Assembly: GCA_028690445.1 (NCBI GenBank)
Contig: JAQVBE010000003.1
Span: forward strand, 12,909 to 76,908
Direction: 5' to 3'
From: Aliarcobacter sp.
Lineage (GTDB): Bacteria > Campylobacterota > Campylobacteria > Campylobacterales > Arcobacteraceae
DNA: 64,000 nt
Shown here: positions 1-9,426 of the stretch, piece by piece
How the letters are laid out: the number at the start of each line of letters is the position of its first letter
Numbering within the stretch: position 1 is the stretch's first letter
Position numbers and translations under genes: made by a program
The notes under the pieces: model-generated
What the model was told of the DNA's origin: nothing
The model's input: the letters and a program-made list of their open reading frames with translations, nothing else
The model's database searches: none

Positions 1-379
1 TTTTTAATATCTCTTCTCTATACTCTTCTAATCTCTTTTGATTATCTTTATTTGAACTCTTCTCTTCTTCTAGCTCTTTTTGTAGTTTTTCACTCTCTTT
101 TTCTAAATCATCTTTCTCTTCTTTAAATCTATTTATTGATCTTTCCAAAGTCTCTATTTCATCAGTTGAATTCCTATATTTCTCATTCGCTTGATCTAAC
201 TGCTCTATTGATTTTTGATACTCATTCTCTAATCGTATTAATTCTCGCTCTTTTTTTAATATCTCTTCTCTATACTCTTCTAATCTCTTTTGATTATCTT
301 TATTTGAACTCTTCTCTTCTTCTAGCTCTTTTTGTAGTTTTTCACTCTCTTTTTCTAAATCATCTTTCTCTTCTTTAAA
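1..379. repeat. 252-bp tandem repeat inside the coiled-coil gene
   Basis: Bases 1-127 are identical to bases 253-379, a period of 252 bp or 84 codons. The segment between (128-252) is a related coiled-coil sequence. Base-perfect identity suggests recent duplication or conversion, and the array may continue left of the window. Confidence 0.95.
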
Positions 380-1306
380 CGCTTTAGAACTATTTTCGAT
401 TTCTTTCAAATTATTTTGTAATTCTAATAGTTTTATTTTATACTCTGCAATCTGTTCTGTAGAAAAACGATATTTTTTTCTAGCTTCATCTAAATCAGCT
501 TTTATAATATCTTTCGATTCAGAAAGTTCTCTATATCGTTTGTTTATATTACGAATTTTTTCTTGTTCTGAAATATAAGATCTTAATTCTGAATAAAAAT
601 TAGGTACATTTTCACCAAAAGTATTTATAATTTTTAATTTATGCACAAATACTACCATTGGTGTAGCACCAAATAATGTTATAGGTTCATATTGGAATTG
701 TTTCATATATTCAACAGTTTTATTAATTATCATTCTATCTATACATTCAATTAAAAGAATTGGAGAATTTTTTTGTATAACCTCTTTGGCTCCTGCTAAA
801 ACATCTAATTCAAAACCTTCTACATCTATTTTAATTAAAGATATAGTTTCACTTTTTGGAATCATGGAATCTAAAGTTTTAACTTCAATATCACCATTAT
901 TTTCATATGATATAGTTGTTGAACCAAGATTATTGTCTAGTATATTAGTAATTGAAGCTTTTCCATTAGCACTACCTATTCCCATTTTAAAATGACTAAC
1001 AAGCTTTTCTAATTTATTAATTGTAATATTTTCTTTTAAAAGTTTATATGCTGTTTCATTTGGTTCAAATGAGTAACACCTACGTTCCATAATTTTTGAA
1101 AAGAAAATAGTATGATTTCCTATATTAGCACCTACGTCAATAAAAGAACCTTCATCAATATAAATTACCAATAACCAATCAAGTAATTCACTTTCATAAA
1201 AATCTTTCTCTCTAGAAATAGTTTTAAAAATATAATCATTTTCAAGTAAATTAGAAAATAAAACACTTTTATTAAACTTTTTAATTTCAATAAATTTTTT
1301 TTCCAT
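1..1306 (-). CDS. FkbM-family methyltransferase with repetitive coiled-coil C-terminus (3' end outside window)
   Basis: Reading from ATG at 1306 gives a SAM-dependent methyltransferase domain: motif I FIDVGANIGNHT near residues 55-66 and an IDVEGFE motif near residue 165 are typical of the FkbM family, which O-methylates sugars. From about residue 215 the protein becomes a charged, Glu/Lys/Ser-rich coiled coil that runs off the window. The coiled coil holds a direct repeat of 84 residues. The start codon overlaps the wecC stop (TAATG), which implies translational coupling and a role in the same surface-polysaccharide locus. The gene is incomplete; its total length and the number of repeats are unknown. 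Confidence 0.88.
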   Translation of the reverse strand, partial: MEKKFIEIKKFNKSVLFSNLLENDYIFKTISREKDFYESELLDWLLVIYIDEGSFIDVGANIGNHTIFFSKIMERRCYSFEPNETAYKLLKENITINKLEKLVSHFKMGIGSANGKASITNILDNNLGSTTISYENNGDIEVKTLDSMIPKSETISLIKIDVEGFELDVLAGAKEVIQKNSPILLIECIDRMIINKTVEYMKQFQYEPITLFGATPMVVFVHKLKIINTFGENVPNFYSELRSYISEQEKIRNINKRYRELSESKDIIKADLDEARKKYRFSTEQIAEYKIKLLELQNNLKEIENSSKAFKEEKDDLEKESEKLQKELEEEKSSNKDNQKRLEEYREEILKKERELIRLENEYQKSIEQLDQANEKYRNSTDEIETLERSINRFKEEKDDLEKESEKLQKELEEEKSSNKDNQKRLEEYREEILK

Positions 1307-2541
1307 TATATACTCACAAAATCAATAATTTTATCAGACAATAATCCAATAAACTCTCTATGTTTTACCAACACTACTAATACATCAGCGTCACTTAAAG
1401 CTTGTTCTAGTTCTACAAGTTTTACATTTTTTCTATTTTCAAGCACTTTTGGTAATGACTTTACATTTGGCTCAACTGCTAATATCTCATAACCTTCTAC
1501 ATCAGATAGCATTTTTGTAATTTCTAGTGCAGGGGATTCTCTTAAGTCATCAATGTCAGGTTTAAATGCAAGTCCAAGACAAGCTATCTTAGGATTTTTC
1601 ATATCTTTTACAGCATCTTTTACTTTAGAGATTACAAAATGAGGTTTTCCATCATTTACAACTCTTGCTGTGTTTATAAGTTTTGCATCTTCAGGATATG
1701 CATTTACGATAAACCATGGATCTACGGCTATACAATGCCCACCTACTCCACATCCTGGTTGAAGTATATTTACCCTTGGATGTCTATTTGCTAGAGAGAT
1801 CAATTCCCAAACATCTATGCCCATTTTGTCACATAGTATAGAAAGCTCATTTGCAAAGGCTATTTGCACATCTCTTGAGGCATTTTCTGTTAGTTTTGCC
1901 ATCTCTGCTGTTCTTGCATTTGTAGCTATGCATTCACCTTCTACAAAGATTTTATAAAGTTCCGTTGCATCTCTTGTACACTTTGCAGTCATACCTCCGA
2001 TGATTCTGTCGTTTTCCACAAGTTCTCTTATCACATGTCCTGGAAGTACTCGCTCTGGACAATGAGCTATTCTTATATCAGATTCTTCACCATTTTGTTG
2101 AGGAAATGTCAAATCAGGTCTCTCTTGAACTAACCACTCAGCCATTTTTTCTGTAGCTCCTACAGGAGAAGTTGATTCTAGTACCACTAAGTCACCTTTT
2201 TTTAGAACTTTTGCAAGTGTTCTAGTCGCAGATTCTATATAGTCAAGATTTGGCTCATGGTCTTCACCTTTAAATGGTGTTGGTACAGCCATGATGAAAG
2301 CATCAGCAACTTCTGGAGTTGTTTGAGATTTTAAATATCCATCTCTTACTGTTGCATGTACTAGGATATCTAGTTCAGGTTCTACGATATGAATTTTTCC
2401 TTGATTTATAGTATCTACTGCATGTTGATTTATATCTACACCTATTACATTTACTTCTCTACTTGCAAACACTGCAGCCGTTGGTAAACCTATATATCCA
2501 AGCCCTATCATACATACTTTTTTAAATCTACTTTTATTCAT
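1306..2541 (-). CDS. wecC: UDP-N-acetyl-D-mannosamine dehydrogenase
   Basis: This 411-residue protein oxidises UDP-ManNAc to UDP-ManNAcA with NAD. The N-terminal Rossmann motif GLGYIGLPTA is at about residues 13-22. The catalytic cysteine motif GCGVGGHCIAVDPWF lies near residue 260, and the C-terminal UDP-binding domain contains GLAFKPDIDDLRESPA. It sits one base downstream of wecB, which makes its substrate, and both face the same way as the capsule genes. Length and motifs fit the WecC branch of UDP-sugar dehydrogenases. A UDP-GalNAc or UDP-Glc preference cannot be fully excluded, but wecB next door favours ManNAc. Confidence 0.93.
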   Translation of the reverse strand: MNKSRFKKVCMIGLGYIGLPTAAVFASREVNVIGVDINQHAVDTINQGKIHIVEPELDILVHATVRDGYLKSQTTPEVADAFIMAVPTPFKGEDHEPNLDYIESATRTLAKVLKKGDLVVLESTSPVGATEKMAEWLVQERPDLTFPQQNGEESDIRIAHCPERVLPGHVIRELVENDRIIGGMTAKCTRDATELYKIFVEGECIATNARTAEMAKLTENASRDVQIAFANELSILCDKMGIDVWELISLANRHPRVNILQPGCGVGGHCIAVDPWFIVNAYPEDAKLINTARVVNDGKPHFVISKVKDAVKDMKNPKIACLGLAFKPDIDDLRESPALEITKMLSDVEGYEILAVEPNVKSLPKVLENRKNVKLVELEQALSDADVLVVLVKHREFIGLLSDKIIDFVSI

Positions 2542-2542
2542 A

Positions 2543-3676
2543 TTATTTTGCTTCCTTTATAAAATTTACTATTCTTTCACAAGCCTTACCATCACCATAA
2601 GGATTATGTGCTTTTGACATAGTGTTATATTCATTTTCATCTTCTATCAATTTTTGAGCTTCTTTGATAATAGTCTCTTTTGAAGTACCTACTAGTTTTA
2701 CTGTTCCAGCCTCAACTGCTTCTGGTCGCTCTGTAGTATCTCTCATAACCAATACTGGTTTTCCCAAACTTGGTGCTTCTTCTTGTACTCCCCCACTATC
2801 AGTGATTATAAAATATGATTTATTCATCATATAAATAAACTGTTCATATTGAAGTGGATTTATTAGATATACATTTGAAGTATTTGACAGTATCTCTTTA
2901 ACTGGTTTTTGTACATTTGGATTTAAGTGTACTGGATAAACTATATCAATATCAGGATTATTTAAAGCAATTGTTTTTAATGCTTCACAGATATTTATAA
3001 ATCCATCACCAAAATTTTCCCTTCTGTGTCCAGTTACAAGTATAATTTTTTTATCATCTTTTAGTTCATATTGAGAGTTTATAGACTCTATAATTTTAGA
3101 TTTTAATTCATCATTTTTTTCTATTTTATATAGTGCTAAAAACAAAGCATCTATTACTGTATTTCCAGTAACTACTATATCCTTTGGATTTTTATTCTCT
3201 TTTAGAAGATTATTAGCACTTGTTGTTGTTGGAGCAAAATGATAGCTTGCTAATACCCCAGTTATTTGTCTATTTGCTTCTTCTGGCCATGGGCTATACA
3301 TATCACCAGTTCTAAGACCTGCTTCAACATGTCCTACTTTTATTTTATTATAAAAAGATGCTAGTGAAGCAGAAGAAGTGGTAGTAGTATCACCATGAAC
3401 AAGAACAACATCAGGAGAAAAATCATTTAAAACATCTTTTAAGCCCAAAAGTACATTTGATGTCACATCAAATAAGTCTTGACCTGGTTTCATGATGTTC
3501 AAATCATAATCAGGTTTTATATCAAACATTTCAAGAACTTGATCTAACATCTCTCTATGTTGTGCTGTTACACATACTTTTGATTCAATTGTTGGCTCAT
3601 TTTCAAAAGCTTTTACTAATGGTGCCATCTTTATCGCTTCTGGTCTTGTTCCAAATACTAATAATACTTTTTTCAA
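2543..3676 (-). CDS. wecB: UDP-N-acetylglucosamine 2-epimerase (non-hydrolysing)
   Basis: This cytoplasmic enzyme of 377 residues interconverts UDP-GlcNAc and UDP-ManNAc. Family signatures are [13 protein letters not shown] at the N-terminus, [10 protein letters not shown] in the middle and the UDP-binding block [17 protein letters not shown] near residue 290. Length is normal for the family. It ends one base before wecC, so the two probably form one operon giving UDP-ManNAcA for capsule or lipopolysaccharide. The 146 bp between this start and kpsD hold no gene and may carry its promoter. Confidence 0.95.
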   Translation of the reverse strand: MKKVLLVFGTRPEAIKMAPLVKAFENEPTIESKVCVTAQHREMLDQVLEMFDIKPDYDLNIMKPGQDLFDVTSNVLLGLKDVLNDFSPDVVLVHGDTTTTSSASLASFYNKIKVGHVEAGLRTGDMYSPWPEEANRQITGVLASYHFAPTTTSANNLLKENKNPKDIVVTGNTVIDALFLALYKIEKNDELKSKIIESINSQYELKDDKKIILVTGHRRENFGDGFINICEALKTIALNNPDIDIVYPVHLNPNVQKPVKEILSNTSNVYLINPLQYEQFIYMMNKSYFIITDSGGVQEEAPSLGKPVLVMRDTTERPEAVEAGTVKLVGTSKETIIKEAQKLIEDENEYNTMSKAHNPYGDGKACERIVNFIKEAK

Positions 3677-3822
3677 AATCTATATTCTCCATTATTTTTA
3701 TCTTTGTGATTATACCAAACCACTTTACTCTTTTTCTACTCTTTTTTATAAATTTAATAATTTTTAAAAGTATATTTTGAATTTTCCCAAAATATAACCT
3801 TATCTCAAACTAAAATCTTATA

Positions 3823-5457
3823 TTAGATATCAAGTACAACTTTTGTTGCTACTGCTACATGATATAGTATTTGTGTTAAAGCACCTGTGATTTGAAGTGT
3901 TTTACCCTCAACTTTTGGTAGTACCAATATAGCATCTCCACTATCTATTTTTGGAGCACTACTAAAGCTAAACATACTTGCATCAAATCTTTCTGCTTTA
4001 CCATTTGCTTTGATTACTAAGATTCTCTCTTTATTTGCTCTTTCATTTAAATATCCAGCAGATTTTATATAATCATCAATATGATAATCTTTGTTATAAG
4101 TAAACGCCCCAGGAAGTCCAACTTCACCTTGAACTACGATTACATCACTTTTTGTAGGGATATTTACTATATCACCCTCTTCTAGTGTAAACTCTGCAAG
4201 ATTTGCATTTTCATCAATTACAACTTGACCTTTTGGCTCTTCTTTTTTAACTCTTTCTATAAACTCTAAAATAAACTTTGATTCACTAGCTCTCATACTA
4301 GCTTCCTCTTTTGTAACAGCAGAGTTTGTAAGAGTCAAAGTTTCAAGCTCTCTTAAAGAGGCTTCTATAAGTTTTTTTTGCATTACTGCAACACTTTTTC
4401 TATATAACTGTATAGCTTGTAGATTTGTTTGAGCATTTGGAGAAATAAGCGCTATTGCATCTTTTAGTGAAGTTCCTTTTTTTACTACATAAGTTTGTAA
4501 ACTATTGTGTTCACCTTGTATAAATATTTTCATATTTACAGCATTATGATCTTGAATAAAACTTACGATATCACCATTTTTCAACTCTGTTTTACTAAAT
4601 TTACTCGCAGGTAAAGTAATCATACTAACTTTATTATTCATAGTATATGAAGTCAAAGCAGCATTTGTAGTTGTAGCTTTTATACCTGCAAATTTTGATA
4701 AATCAAAAACTGTTTTCAAGTCATTTCCAAGTTCAAATCTAAAAGGTTTTTGAGCATCACCCTCAACAAATACATAATCTTTTAAATTTTCTACAAGTAC
4801 TACATCGCCACTTCTAAAAGAGAATAAATCCATTTTTCCATTTTGTAAAAAATCATATAAATCTATAGTTTTTATTATTTGATTGTTTCTTAGTATTTTA
4901 ATATCCCTAAAACTTCCATATTCTGTATTTATACCACTTGCTTTATCAATATATTGAATGATACTATCACTACTTAATCCTTGATAAAGCCCTGGTTTAT
5001 TCACATTTCCTGTTACAAATACTGAAACATTTTGATAGTTATTCATATCAGCGTATACAAAAACATTGTTTCTATAAACTTTTTGAATACTTGCTTGTAA
5101 TATCTTTACTAAATCACCATTTTTTGCACCTAGTAAATTTACAGCTCCAACTCTAGGAATAAAAACATTTCCTTGTGAGTCCACAGTTAAGACTTGCTCA
5201 AACTCTATAGCTCCCCAAACTTTTAATGCTATTTGATCACCAATTACAATAGTATAATCAGGATTATATATGTGCGTTGTATTGTCTTTAAAGCTGCCAT
5301 TGAAAAGATGACTTCCAAAAACTTTTGTATTTGTCTCTTCTACTTTTTTTATATCTTGATTTTCTTGCGTTGCTACTATTGTTGCTACATCTAAAGCATT
5401 TAAACTATTTGCTATAAACAATAGTGCAAAAAGATATTTTAAAACTCTATTTTTCAT
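3823..5457 (-). CDS. kpsD: Capsule polysaccharide export protein, outer-membrane/periplasmic (KpsD/Wza-like)
   Basis: This 544-residue protein begins with a signal peptide (hydrophobic to about residue 21, NSLNALD). A polysaccharide-export (PES) domain follows with IGDQIALKVWGAIE at residues 72-85, then SLBB-type domains (VFVTGNVNKPGLY; VVVQGEVGLPGAF). It would form the periplasmic and outer-membrane conduit for capsule. Its start overlaps the kpsE stop by one base. A short hydrophobic C-terminal segment (ILYHVAVATKVVLDI) follows the last SLBB. Function is inferred from domain order and from the kpsMTE neighbours. Confidence 0.9.
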   Translation of the reverse strand: MKNRVLKYLFALLFIANSLNALDVATIVATQENQDIKKVEETNTKVFGSHLFNGSFKDNTTHIYNPDYTIVIGDQIALKVWGAIEFEQVLTVDSQGNVFIPRVGAVNLLGAKNGDLVKILQASIQKVYRNNVFVYADMNNYQNVSVFVTGNVNKPGLYQGLSSDSIIQYIDKASGINTEYGSFRDIKILRNNQIIKTIDLYDFLQNGKMDLFSFRSGDVVLVENLKDYVFVEGDAQKPFRFELGNDLKTVFDLSKFAGIKATTTNAALTSYTMNNKVSMITLPASKFSKTELKNGDIVSFIQDHNAVNMKIFIQGEHNSLQTYVVKKGTSLKDAIALISPNAQTNLQAIQLYRKSVAVMQKKLIEASLRELETLTLTNSAVTKEEASMRASESKFILEFIERVKKEEPKGQVVIDENANLAEFTLEEGDIVNIPTKSDVIVVQGEVGLPGAFTYNKDYHIDDYIKSAGYLNERANKERILVIKANGKAERFDASMFSFSSAPKIDSGDAILVLPKVEGKTLQITGALTQILYHVAVATKVVLDI

Positions 5458-6551
5458 TAATACTTATGCTCCTCTACTATGTCTTTAATCAATCTTCCAA
5501 TACCATAAAGTAAAGAAAGAACTAAGAAAATTGTTAAAATATTATATATCTTTTCTGGATAAACCGCAGATTGGGGTAAACTTGGTTTTTGAATTACCAA
5601 AAGTTGTTTTGCTTTTTTATTTGCTTCTATTCTGTTTTGTTCAACTGCTGTTAAAGCTATTTTATATGCATCTTCACTAAATCCTGCTTCTATTGTCAAA
5701 TCTTGATATTTTGAAGCAAGCTCATTTAGTTTTGATTTTGACTCTGTTGAAGCTACTTTTGAACTCTCTTTTACTAATTGATCTTTCAAAGCTACAATTT
5801 CAGATTTTAAAGCAACCACTTGAGGTGCTATTTCATTTAAATAACTAAGCATCGTTGCAAGTTCTGTCTCTTTTTGTGCAATTTTTGAATCAATCTCTAT
5901 AGAAAGTTTTGCTTTTGCTTCTGCTTGTACTTTTGGGTCAAACATTCCATATTTATTTTGAAATGTAATAAGTTCACTTTTTGCTTCTTGATATCTCTCT
6001 TTTGCTTTTAAAAGCTCATCTTCTGCAAATCCCATTTGCTCCCTTGAAATCTTATGAGAAAGTTCATTTATAAATCTATCAACTTCTATCAAAATCTCTT
6101 GAGCAATAAACTGAGCGTCTTGTGATTCAAAGCCTTGAACTCTAACTTTTAATAATCCTGTAATCTCATCATATTTCAACTCAACTCTGTTTTTGTAGTA
6201 ATTATGAAAACTCTCTTGATTCATAGAAGAGTACAATCTAAAAAATGGATCTAGTGTCTGCTTTTCATAAATTTCTCTAAGTTTGATTTTTTCATTTAAG
6301 ATATTTAACATATCTAAAGAGTGGATATACTCTTTTACATGCATTACATCTTCCTTTGAAGATGGTGGTGCACCAATTAAACTAGCAAGAGCATCCGCTT
6401 TACCAGCACTTGAATTTGAAGATTGAACTCCCAAAGAGATTTCACTTACATATCTATCTGCTGCAATAGTATAATAATAAACTACTACAAATAGCATAAG
6501 AAGTAATACAATCTTAAAACTAGAAACCATTTTAATTAACAACTTTTTCAT
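5457..6551 (-). CDS. kpsE: Capsule export inner-membrane polysaccharide co-polymerase (KpsE-like)
   Basis: This 364-residue protein has the KpsE/Wzz-like layout. One transmembrane helix is near residues 12-30, followed by a long periplasmic alpha-helical hairpin rich in Glu/Lys/Ala (about 150-310). The proline segment QKPSLPQSAVYPEK sits just before the C-terminal transmembrane helix (about 335-355). KpsE links the KpsMT transporter to KpsD. It overlaps kpsT by four bases (ATGA) and kpsD by one, so the exporter genes form one transcription and translation unit. Confidence 0.9.
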   Translation of the reverse strand: MKKLLIKMVSSFKIVLLLMLFVVVYYYTIAADRYVSEISLGVQSSNSSAGKADALASLIGAPPSSKEDVMHVKEYIHSLDMLNILNEKIKLREIYEKQTLDPFFRLYSSMNQESFHNYYKNRVELKYDEITGLLKVRVQGFESQDAQFIAQEILIEVDRFINELSHKISREQMGFAEDELLKAKERYQEAKSELITFQNKYGMFDPKVQAEAKAKLSIEIDSKIAQKETELATMLSYLNEIAPQVVALKSEIVALKDQLVKESSKVASTESKSKLNELASKYQDLTIEAGFSEDAYKIALTAVEQNRIEANKKAKQLLVIQKPSLPQSAVYPEKIYNILTIFLVLSLLYGIGRLIKDIVEEHKY

Positions 6552-7213
6552 TTTCCTAAACCTTGATAAACTTTTATTCCTTCACTTACATCATCATAAG
6601 TTGTTAATTGTTTATTTTCAACAATTACAACTTTATCACACCATTTTTCAATTTCATTCATGTTGTGAGAAACCATCAAAAACTTTGAAGTTTTTAGCTT
6701 TTCATCATAAAAAGCTGCAATTTTTTTCTTAAAAGCTGCATCTCCAACAGCAGTAATTTCATCAAACAAGTAATAATCAAAATCAAAAGCTATACTAATC
6801 GCAAAAGCAACTCGTGAACGCATTCCAGATGAAAAACTTCCTATTTGTTGATCAAAATATTTACCAATAGCAGCAAACTCTTCGATAAAAGCAACCCTAT
6901 CTCTCATAGCTTCACCCCAAAGCCCATAGACTCTACAAACAAACTTAGCATTATCTCTAGCACTAAGCTTTGCTTGAAGACCACCACTAAGACCCACAGG
7001 CCATGATAAAAGCTTATCAGTGATAACTTTTCCATGGTCAAGTGTAACAATTCCACAAAGAATTCTTAATAGTGTAGATTTTCCAGCACCATTAGCTCCA
7101 AGAAGACCAATAGAGCAATCCTCTGGAAAAGTAAAATTTATATTATCAAACAGATAATGTCTTTGACCATCTTTTAGATCAAAATATTTAGTAAGATTTT
7201 CAAGTTTAATCAA
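6548..7213 (-). CDS. kpsT: Capsule polysaccharide ABC transporter ATP-binding protein
   Basis: This 221-residue ATPase has Walker A GANGAGKST (about 39-47), the ABC signature FSSGMRSRVAFAIS (about 127-140) and a Walker B ending in YYLFDEI (about 149). The switch histidine follows in VSHNMNE. Short length and these motifs match KpsT/CtrD, which energises export of group 2-type capsules through KpsM. It overlaps kpsM upstream by four bases and kpsE downstream by four bases. Confidence 0.95.
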   Translation of the reverse strand: MIKLENLTKYFDLKDGQRHYLFDNINFTFPEDCSIGLLGANGAGKSTLLRILCGIVTLDHGKVITDKLLSWPVGLSGGLQAKLSARDNAKFVCRVYGLWGEAMRDRVAFIEEFAAIGKYFDQQIGSFSSGMRSRVAFAISIAFDFDYYLFDEITAVGDAAFKKKIAAFYDEKLKTSKFLMVSHNMNEIEKWCDKVVIVENKQLTTYDDVSEGIKVYQGLGK

Positions 7214-7968
7214 TCAGAAGCTCCTAATTCTTTTCTTTTGTGATAATAACCCCAAAGTCCAATGAAAAGTAATATAACAGCTAAAGAAAGAGGATAGGTT
7301 AAAGAAACACCATCTATTACAGGATAATCTTTAAAGTAAGATCTTCTTATAAGTTCCAAACCTTGAGCAAAAGGATTATATAAAATCCAAGTCAAATAAG
7401 GCTCAGGAATAATCCAAAGAGGATACATAATACCAGAACCTAGATATAAAAATCTAAAAACATTTTTTACCATTGTGCTATAAACTTTTGATTTTTTAAT
7501 CAAAGTAGCAAGACAAAGTCCCAATGAAAAAGCAAGTAGAACTAAAATAAAAAATCCTAAAAATGCACCTAAAAAATCATTTGGAATAGCTGGAAGTCCA
7601 AAAAACCAACCAGCGATAAACATCATAATAAAAAATATAGTTGAATAAATAAATACTTCAAGCAATACCCTACTTAAATAAACATGCATAGGAGTTACAG
7701 GCTTATAAAAAAACAAACTTTTGTTTGCTTCTGCACCATCCATAACACTAAAAACTATGTGTCTTACTAAAAAAAATGGAACTATCCCTGTGATTAAAAA
7801 TAATTCAAAAGGAACATTTGGAATCATTCTACTTCTAATAAAAGTAAAAATAAAAATTAGCATAATTACATGAAGCATTGGCTCGAAGAATACCCAGAAG
7901 TATCCAAGTCTAGTCTCACCAAATCTAGTTTTTAATTCTCGTAAAAAAAGTGCTTTTATAACATTCAT
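7210..7968 (-). CDS. kpsM: Capsule polysaccharide ABC transporter permease
   Basis: This 252-residue ABC-2 type permease has six predicted transmembrane segments. The N-terminal cytoplasmic motif LKTRFGETRLGYFWVFFEP is characteristic of polysaccharide exporters. With KpsT it moves lipid-linked capsule across the inner membrane. It is the first gene of the export operon, and the following intergenic region is the probable promoter region. Adjacent sequence beyond 8.1 kb changes in character to the island. Confidence 0.94.
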   Translation of the reverse strand: MNVIKALFLRELKTRFGETRLGYFWVFFEPMLHVIMLIFIFTFIRSRMIPNVPFELFLITGIVPFFLVRHIVFSVMDGAEANKSLFFYKPVTPMHVYLSRVLLEVFIYSTIFFIMMFIAGWFFGLPAIPNDFLGAFLGFFILVLLAFSLGLCLATLIKKSKVYSTMVKNVFRFLYLGSGIMYPLWIIPEPYLTWILYNPFAQGLELIRRSYFKDYPVIDGVSLTYPLSLAVILLFIGLWGYYHKRKELGASD

Positions 7969-8040
7969 AAGTAATAATAATTATAAGAAGAAATTGAGAT
8001 ATACATGATTATTATGTTTTCCTTTTGAATAATGGGGATT

Positions 8041-8046
8041 ATTATA
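8041..8046 (-). promoter_or_regulatory. Candidate -10 element for the kps operon
   Basis: On the minus strand a perfect TATAAT preceded by TTTTA lies about 75 bp 5' of kpsM. T-rich extended -10 regions without a clear -35 are usual in Campylobacterota. The remainder of 7969-8167 is featureless AT-rich sequence. The call rests only on consensus match and position. Confidence 0.35.
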
Positions 8047-8167
8047 TAAAATTCATACTTAAGTTATTATAATTATTTTTAAATGTATTAATATTTTGCT
8101 TTTGCTGATTATTTACATATGATAATTGAACTCTTTACAAAAAAATAAAAAGAAGAGCACTAATGAT

Positions 8168-8863
8168 TTATGACATTTTCACATTTTCATTAAAATCTTT
8201 TTTAATAAATTTCTCAATTAAATTGGATTTATTTTCCATATTAATTTTAATATCTACTTGCCAAGGTCTTAATTTTGTTTGATTAACTATTCCTATTGGA
8301 ATTGATAAAGTAATTTTAATTATATTTTCTAGCAGCTCACATTCATGTTTAGATTTAAAATTAAACCCTTTAAAAGAATTTATATAACAAGCTAATAAAT
8401 TTACATCTACAATTTTTATTTCATTTTGTATTTTTTTTATATATTTATAATTGTTATATTTATTACATGTAGAAATACTTTCAAACTCTCTTATTATAAT
8501 CTTAATCATTTGTTCTAAATGCTCATAATGTTTTGGTGTTTTGAAATTTAATATATCAGTAATATTTAAATAGTATGTCAGAAGTTCAACATCAATTAAA
8601 TCGTATTTATTTTTTAAATCTTGTATTTTTGAGTTTGTTTTTATTCTAGTTAATTTTTTTTGCAATCTTCCTTTTTCTTTTTTATAGAAATAAGCTACCG
8701 TGTAATATAGTGTTTGTATATTGAAATTTTGTTTTAAATAAATAGCTTTTGCTGAAAAATGTACTCTATGATGATTGAAATTTTTCATATCAAAATAAAT
8801 AATTCTTAATGCTTGTTTTTTAACTAAGCCTCTAACAAATTTTTCCATTTTAGATTTTTCCAT
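8168..8863 (-). CDS. Hypothetical protein, left margin of the island
   Basis: A 231-residue basic protein that I do not recognise. It has no signal peptide and no membrane segment. It contains two similar internal stretches: LIDVELLTYYLNITDILNF near residue 90 and VDVNLLACYINSFKGFNF near residue 155. Each is followed by a Lys/His-rich segment and an E-M/L-I-K-I motif, so it may be built of a duplicated helical unit. It is the first gene after the capsule operon and is isolated by long AT-rich gaps. Function is unknown. Confidence 0.7.
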   Translation of the reverse strand: MEKSKMEKFVRGLVKKQALRIIYFDMKNFNHHRVHFSAKAIYLKQNFNIQTLYYTVAYFYKKEKGRLQKKLTRIKTNSKIQDLKNKYDLIDVELLTYYLNITDILNFKTPKHYEHLEQMIKIIIREFESISTCNKYNNYKYIKKIQNEIKIVDVNLLACYINSFKGFNFKSKHECELLENIIKITLSIPIGIVNQTKLRPWQVDIKINMENKSNLIEKFIKKDFNENVKMS

Positions 8864-9189
8864 TTATTTATAAAACCTTTTTCTTAAATTTTCACTTTTT
8901 TGCAAAAGAAATACCCTATATCTATAGATATATAGTATGTGGACACTGCAATATTTTTAATACTTTTTTACTCAGAAATATCCGAGTATATACTTATATT
9001 GGACACTGCCCTATTTCAAAAAAATAGATTTATTATAGTCAATATATAAAATCTTTAAATTGAAATAGACAAATGTATCTACTATATGTATATAGTAAAT
9101 TTATTATAACATATATAGATTAATTTTAATACACTATTTATATTTAATATGTATAATATAGTTTTTAAATTAATGCAAGGATAACTAAA
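8864..9189. promoter_or_regulatory. Intergenic control region with repeats and palindromes
   Basis: No gene is seen in these 326 bp. TGGACACTGC occurs twice in direct orientation, at 8940-8949 and 9000-9009, exactly 60 bp apart. A perfect 16-bp palindrome (TATATCTATAGATATA) is at 8917-8932 and an 8-bp-arm inverted repeat (TACTATAT, gt, ATATAGTA) is at 9080-9097. The sites lie upstream of the RHH gene at 9190 and could be its operators. They could also be iteron-like sites. Confidence 0.5.
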
Positions 9190-9396
9190 ATGGCAATAAA
9201 AAAAGAAAAATTACTAGAAGAACTTAGTAAAGGAATTCAAAAAACAGAAAAGAAAAATAAAAAAGTAATGCTCTCCTTTACTGAATCAGAATATAAAAAC
9301 TTACAAAAAACTGCTCATGATTTAAAAACAACCATACCTAATTTAATTAGAAAAACTATGATGTTTACAGGAATAACAGATGAAGAAAAAAATTAA
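9190..9396 (+). CDS. Ribbon-helix-helix DNA-binding protein (predicted)
   Basis: A 68-residue protein with a Lys/Glu-rich N-terminus, then KVMLSFTESEYKNLQKTAHD followed by a second helix LKTTIPNLIRKTMM. A beta strand and two helices with the ExYxxLxxxA pattern are typical of CopG/Arc/MobC-like RHH proteins, which bind palindromic operators as dimers. The upstream gap has palindromes, so autoregulation or relaxosome binding is plausible. The ribosome site AAGGA precedes ATG. The family is inferred by pattern only. Confidence 0.7.
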   Translation: MAIKKEKLLEELSKGIQKTEKKNKKVMLSFTESEYKNLQKTAHDLKTTIPNLIRKTMMFTGITDEEKN

Positions 9397-9426
9397 GTAC
9401 ATAGTTAAATAAATATGGATAAATAA

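Noticed and set aside
7969-8167. Possible island attachment site next to kpsM
   Set aside because: No tRNA, no integrase and no matching repeat at 38.8-39.4 kb could be seen, so a boundary is only approximate.
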